Shown piece after piece: positions 30,437 through 34,216 of a stretch of 34,216 bases of DNA. The DNA is from an uncultured Pseudomonadota bacterium. Lineage in GTDB: Bacteria; Pseudomonadota; Alphaproteobacteria; RF32; CAG-239. The position numbers and the translations under genes are program-made. Each line of letters begins with the position of its first letter. The first letter of the stretch is position 1. The notes beneath the pieces are model-generated. The model was not told where the DNA came from. It did not search any database and worked only from the letters and a program-made list of their open reading frames with translations. The stretch lies in NCBI GenBank assembly GCA_902495305.1, contig CABUWG010000021.1:1-34216 (forward strand), written 5' to 3'.

Positions 30437-30617
30437 TTTTTCTGACCTTATTATATATATTAATTAAGCTGGCGCAATTATAATGCAATTTTAATAATAT
30501 ATGCAATCGTATAAATATTAGTGTTGAAAAGTTTTTTCTACTGGAAAAATATAATTTGCTGTGCTAAAAGGAAAGCAAATTGGAAATTTTTAATAAATTT
30601 GAAGAGGAAAATAAATT

Positions 30618-31382
30618 ATGGCAAGAAAAAAAATGATTGCCGGCAACTGGAAAATGAACTGCCTGCTGGCCGAAGGAACTGAATTGGCAAAGGGAATTGC
30701 TGCCGAAGTCAAAAAAATGGGCAAGCCTTCCTGCGAATTTCTGGTCTGCCCGCCGTTTACCCTGCTGACAACCGTTAAAAAAGCCCTGCGCGGCGCAAAG
30801 GTTGCCCTCGGTGCACAAGATGCCCACTTCAACGTTAAAGGCGCCCATACCGGCGATGTCAGTCCGGTAATGCTCAAAGACGCCGGCTGCCAGTATGTGA
30901 TTCTCGGCCACTCCGAAAGACGTGCCGACCATAATGAAAGCAACGAACTGATTAATAAAAAGGCCGCTGCCGCTTATGAAGCCGGCTTAAAAGCCGTTAT
31001 CTGCATTGGCGAAACGCTGGAACAGCGCGATTCGGGCAAAACCATTGACGTTTGTTCTTCTCAGATTCTGGGCTCCGTTCCCGACAATGCCGATGCCTCC
31101 AATACCGTCATTGCTTATGAACCGGTTTGGGCTATCGGAACGGGCAAAACCCCGACGGCGCAGGATGTTGAGGACGTTCACGCGGCCGTCCGCAAAGTTT
31201 TGGCTAAAAAGCTCGGCAAGGGCAATGCCAACAAAATGCGCATTCTGTATGGCGGTTCCGTCAAACCGTCCAATGCCAAAGAATTTTTGTCTTTGCCTGA
31301 TGTCGACGGCGCACTTATCGGCGGCGCCAGCCTGAAGGTCGAAGACTTTATCGCGATTGCCAAAAACGCCGGCTGTTGCTAA
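30618..31382 (+). CDS. tpiA: Triosephosphate isomerase
   Basis: This 254-aa protein begins MARKKMIAGNWKMNCLLAEG, preceded by AGAGGAAA. Motifs are complete: GNWKMN (catalytic Lys), LGHSERR (catalytic His), AYEPVWAIGTGKTPT (catalytic Glu and flexible loop 6) and YGGSVKPSN. It interconverts dihydroxyacetone phosphate and glyceraldehyde 3-phosphate in glycolysis. The upstream 180 bp is AT-rich with a TATAAT at 30550-30555 as a possible -10 box. secG follows after 17 nt, so both are likely one operon. Confidence 0.97.
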   Translation: MARKKMIAGNWKMNCLLAEGTELAKGIAAEVKKMGKPSCEFLVCPPFTLLTTVKKALRGAKVALGAQDAHFNVKGAHTGDVSPVMLKDAGCQYVILGHSERRADHNESNELINKKAAAAYEAGLKAVICIGETLEQRDSGKTIDVCSSQILGSVPDNADASNTVIAYEPVWAIGTGKTPTAQDVEDVHAAVRKVLAKKLGKGNANKMRILYGGSVKPSNAKEFLSLPDVDGALIGGASLKVEDFIAIAKNAGCC

Positions 31383-31399
31383 TTGGAAAGGAAGAAAAA

Positions 31400-31732
31400 A
31401 TGGGAACAATTTTACTCGTTATCCACTTGTTGGTTGCAATCTTTTTGGTTGCCATTATCTTGTTGCAGCGTTCTGAAGGTGGTGCTTTGGACGGTCTCGG
31501 CGGCGGTTCCGGTGCCAGCAACTTTTTGAGCGCCCGCGGAACCGGAAACTTTCTGACCCGCCTGACGGCAATCTTGGCCACGATTTTCATCATCACCAGC
31601 ATTTCGTTGTCACTTTATTATAAAGGCCACAGCGCTCCCAAAAAATCGCTGATCGATTCGATTGAGCAGACTGTTCCTGCACAGGCAACAGAGGCCGACA
31701 AGGCCCCTGAAGTTCCGGCAGCAGGTAAGTAG
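31400..31732 (+). CDS. secG: Preprotein translocase subunit SecG
   Basis: I start at the ATG at 31400 (MGTILLVIHLLVAIFLVAII), after AAGGAAG; 110 aa. Two membrane segments are present (about 1-22 and 52-72), separated by the conserved LLQRSEGGALDGLGGGSGAS with NFLSARGTGNFLTR. The C-terminus is polar and Ala/Pro-rich, as in alphaproteobacterial SecG. It assists SecYE in protein export across the inner membrane. It lies between tpiA and pyrG, a conserved order. Confidence 0.93.
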   Translation: MGTILLVIHLLVAIFLVAIILLQRSEGGALDGLGGGSGASNFLSARGTGNFLTRLTAILATIFIITSISLSLYYKGHSAPKKSLIDSIEQTVPAQATEADKAPEVPAAGK

Positions 31733-31753
31733 ATGAAAAAAGACAATAAAAAT

Positions 31754-31785
31754 AAGGCGCTTGTTCCGACAGCGCCTTTGTCACT
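31754..31785 (+). terminator. Weak terminator-like hairpin after secG
   Basis: AAGGCGCT and AGCGCCTT form a perfect 8-bp stem (31754-31778), but the following T run is short and broken (TGTCACTTT). It may only partly separate pyrG from tpiA-secG. Confidence 0.5.
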
Positions 31786-31825
31786 TTAAAAAGCACAAGT
31801 TAATATGTTCAAATAAGGAAGAAAA

Positions 31826-33484
31826 ATGTCTGATAATACCCAAGCAAATTTAAATCCGAAAACAAAATTTATCTTCATTACCGGCGGCGTGGTTTCCTCT
31901 CTGGGAAAAGGTCTGGCCTCGGCTTCTCTGGCGGCCACGCTGCAGGCGCGCGGTTTTAAAGTCAGAATGCGCAAGCTTGATCCTTATCTGAACGTAGACC
32001 CCGGAACAATGAGCCCGTACCAGCACGGCGAAGTCTTTGTGACCGATGACGGCGCGGAAACCGATCTGGATTTGGGACACTACGAACGCTTTGCCGGCAT
32101 ATCCTGCCACAAAACAGACAGCGTCACTTCCGGCAAAATCTATCAACGCGTTTTGGATAAAGAACGCCATGGCGATTACCTCGGCGCAACTATTCAGGTT
32201 ATTCCGCATGTCACCAATGAAATTAAAGAATTTATCAAATCAGACATTCATGACGAAGACTTTGTCTTGTGTGAAATCGGCGGTACTGTCGGCGATATTG
32301 AAGGCCAGCCGTTCTTGGAAGCCATCCGTCAGACCTCTTATGACCTCGGCCGCGACCGTGTTATGTTTATCCATGTCACGCTGTTGCCGTTTATCAATGC
32401 TTCCGGCGAACTGAAAACCAAACCGACCCAGCATTCGGTCAAACAATTGCAGGAATACGGAATTCAGCCGGACATGCTGCTTTGCCGCTCTCAAATAGAA
32501 ATCCCGCAGAATGAAAAACGCAAAATCGCCATGTTCTGCAACATCAAAGAAGAAAACGTCATTGCCGCGCTCGATGCCAAAAGCATCTATGCCGTTCCTC
32601 TGGCTTATTCTCATGAAGGCATGGACGCTCAGGTTTGCAAATATTTCGGCATAGACAGCAAGCCGGCAGATTTGAGCAAATGGGAACATATCGTTGAAAC
32701 GATTACGCATCCTGAAGGGGAGGTTACTATTGCGGTTGTCGGCAAATATACCCAGATGCTCGATACTTACAAATCTTTGGGTGAAGCTTTGTCACACGGC
32801 GGCATTGCCAACAAGTATAAAGTCAAAATCAAATGGATTGATTCGGAAGCTCTGGAAAACGAAGACGCTGCCGAACAACTCAGTGATGTCAGCGGCATAT
32901 TGGTTCCGGGCGGCTTTGGCTGCCGCGGTACGGACGGCAAAATCAAAGCCATTCGCTATGCCCGTGAAAATAAAATTCCGTTTTTGGGAATTTGTTTCGG
33001 TATGCAAATGGCCGTTATTGAAACCATGCGCAACGTTTGCGGCGTAAAAAATGCCGGAACGACGGAATTCGGACCGGATTGCGAAGCAGTTGTCGGCCTG
33101 ATGACCGAATGGGACAAAGACGGCGCCAAACAAATCCGCCATAAAGACGGCGACTTGGGCGGAACCATGCGGCTGGGCGCTTATGAATGCGCTCTGGCAC
33201 CGGACAGTCTGGTCAGCAAGGTTTACGGGAGCACAAAGATTTCCGAACGCCATCGTCATCGTTATGAAGTTAATATGAAATATGAAAACCAGCTGAAACA
33301 GGCCGGAATGATTATCTCGGGCAAATCCCCCGACGGCAAACTCCCTGAAATCGTAGAGATTCCGAACCACCCGTGGTTTATCGGCGTACAATTCCATCCG
33401 GAATTAAAGTCCAAACCTTTTGCTCCGGCACCGCTGTTTGTGTCGTTTGTAAAAGCGGCCATTGATAAAAGCCGGTTGATCTAA
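31826..33484 (+). CDS. pyrG: CTP synthase
   Basis: This 552-aa protein follows AAGGAAGAA. The N-terminal amidoligase domain has FITGGVVSSLGKGLASASL, KLDPYLNVDPGTMSPYQHGE and GGTVGDIEGQPFLEAIRQ. The C-terminal glutaminase domain has ILVPGGFGCRG, the nucleophile segment FLGICFGMQMAV and GVQFHPELKSKP with catalytic His and Glu. It converts UTP to CTP using glutamine and ATP. Length matches the family (about 545 aa). A strong terminator follows. Confidence 0.97.
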   Translation: MSDNTQANLNPKTKFIFITGGVVSSLGKGLASASLAATLQARGFKVRMRKLDPYLNVDPGTMSPYQHGEVFVTDDGAETDLDLGHYERFAGISCHKTDSVTSGKIYQRVLDKERHGDYLGATIQVIPHVTNEIKEFIKSDIHDEDFVLCEIGGTVGDIEGQPFLEAIRQTSYDLGRDRVMFIHVTLLPFINASGELKTKPTQHSVKQLQEYGIQPDMLLCRSQIEIPQNEKRKIAMFCNIKEENVIAALDAKSIYAVPLAYSHEGMDAQVCKYFGIDSKPADLSKWEHIVETITHPEGEVTIAVVGKYTQMLDTYKSLGEALSHGGIANKYKVKIKWIDSEALENEDAAEQLSDVSGILVPGGFGCRGTDGKIKAIRYARENKIPFLGICFGMQMAVIETMRNVCGVKNAGTTEFGPDCEAVVGLMTEWDKDGAKQIRHKDGDLGGTMRLGAYECALAPDSLVSKVYGSTKISERHRHRYEVNMKYENQLKQAGMIISGKSPDGKLPEIVEIPNHPWFIGVQFHPELKSKPFAPAPLFVSFVKAAIDKSRLI

Positions 33485-33490
33485 AAACAT

Positions 33491-33522
33491 AACCCCGTCT
33501 TTGTGACGGGGTTTATTTTTAT
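33491..33522 (+). terminator. Terminator after pyrG
   Basis: AACCCCGTC and GACGGGGTT form a perfect 9-bp stem (33491-33513) followed by a T-rich tract. It overlaps the stop of the convergent gene, so it may serve both strands. Confidence 0.9.
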
Positions 33523-34216
33523 ACATCAGCCACACAAGCACAATAATTTGACTGATCTTTATACATTGGATTTTCAGGGTCACTTATTGAATAATCTGAA
33601 AAGAGCCACATTCCGGTAATACTGGCTGCTGTATACCAATAAGTATCGTCTATCGCTCCTCCCAATGCCGAAATTGCGCAGCTCATTTTTTTCAACTCTG
33701 AATAGTTGGGAATTCGCCATGATCTGTTTCCTACGGTTGAGTTATAGCAGCTTGATTTACACGTCCCGAGAGCAAGATATCTGACATCCTTTCTGACGAT
33801 CAATCCGTCCACGATTACGCCAACAAAGCTTCCGCCATAGTTATAGTCTTCATACATCATATTTCCGGAGCAGTATTTTTTTACAACGGGCTCAGGTTCG
33901 GGGCGGCAGGCATAACATTTTTTCGTGCCGCACTCATTTTCAGTCACACTGGTATAACCGTAATCGCAATTGCTGTACGGATGAGAAGACGGACAGGTTT
34001 CCGAACAACAGCTGACATACGGATAATAACAAGTCTTTGTATTACATCCGTTACGGGTTGAACCGCCACAACCGCCGGGGTTTGAGGTTGATGTGCCGTC
34101 CGGACAGTTCATGTTACAGGTGTAATAACAGGCGTACCCGCAGCCATCTGTACCATTCGTGCCGTAGGACGAAGAGGTCAGAGAAGTATAAGACGGGCAA
34201 CCGGACGGGGTACAGC
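33519..34216 (-). CDS. Cysteine-rich surface protein with DUF1566-like end, partial
   Basis: The frame is open from the stop at 33519 to the window edge, 231 residues so far; an internal ATG at 34112 is not a likely start because Cys-rich sequence continues upstream of it. The N-terminal part is a Cys/Gly/Tyr/Ser-rich array (YACYYTCNMNCPDGTSTSNP, CCSETCPSSHPYSNCDYGYT). The C-terminal 90 residues have SWRIPNYSELKKMSC and YWYTAASITGMWLFS, the layout of DUF1566/Lcl-type C-terminal domains. It is probably exported and disulfide-bonded. Proteins like this are frequent in uncultured gut Alphaproteobacteria, as I recall. Function unknown. Confidence 0.7.
   Translation of the reverse strand, partial: CTPSGCPSYTSLTSSSYGTNGTDGCGYACYYTCNMNCPDGTSTSNPGGCGGSTRNGCNTKTCYYPYVSCCSETCPSSHPYSNCDYGYTSVTENECGTKKCYACRPEPEPVVKKYCSGNMMYEDYNYGGSFVGVIVDGLIVRKDVRYLALGTCKSSCYNSTVGNRSWRIPNYSELKKMSCAISALGGAIDDTYWYTAASITGMWLFSDYSISDPENPMYKDQSNYCACVADV

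Overview
The window holds most of a lambda-like siphovirus prophage (about positions 1 to 28,000, nearly all transcribed on the minus strand). It is integrated next to a tRNA-Pro gene of a bacterial chromosome. The flank at 28,382-34,216 carries tRNA-Pro, a PpiD/SurA-type periplasmic foldase, tpiA, secG, pyrG and the edge of a cysteine-rich surface protein. The order tpiA-secG-pyrG behind a divergent ppiD is common in Alphaproteobacteria. The Cys-rich protein with a WRIP-type domain and the moderate GC content suggest an uncultured, probably gut-associated alphaproteobacterium. That placement is inference.

Read in the direction of transcription (right to left), the prophage starts with an integration module: a 57-aa protein, a DUF2924 protein and a large serine recombinase. 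A sigma-70-like protein follows, then a small early block (74-aa protein, a DnaD/DUF6291-type replication protein, a DUF6362 protein). Next come a candidate small RNA, a phage-type S-adenosylmethionine synthetase with a structured leader, a GC-rich structured patch, and a ParB-domain DNA adenine/cytosine methyltransferase preceded by three copies of a 15-mer. Four small conserved phage proteins and one plus-strand DUF3489 gene lead into the head module: TerS, TerL, gpW, portal, S49 protease/scaffold, gpD decoration, gpE capsid and connector proteins. The tail module then has the terminator, tube, chaperone G/GT with a probable -1 frameshift, tape measure, gpM-like protein, three tandem fibre paralogues, DUF1833 and an NlpC/P60 peptidase cut by the window edge. 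No lysis genes or CI-type repressor are visible, so the prophage continues beyond the left edge.

Two independent cargo cassettes interrupt the structural operon. One is a secreted 23-residue-repeat protein with its own promoter and terminator, between chaperone and tape measure. The other is an AT-rich AAA/DUF4143 ATPase between portal and protease; its promoter carries three 20-bp dyad repeats spaced exactly 33 bp apart, and it ends at a terminator.

The most unusual signals are regulatory. (i) A 43-bp element occurs twice upstream of early operons, with identical flanks and a completely different 6-nt centre. (ii) Dyads CCTTTTGT...ACAAAAGG overlap the ribosome binding sites of early genes. 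(iii) A promoter-hairpin-terminator unit looks like a small RNA. (iv) A prophage metK sits beside a methyltransferase. (v) The ATPase has a three-operator array. All function statements come from reading motifs by eye; no database search was possible.
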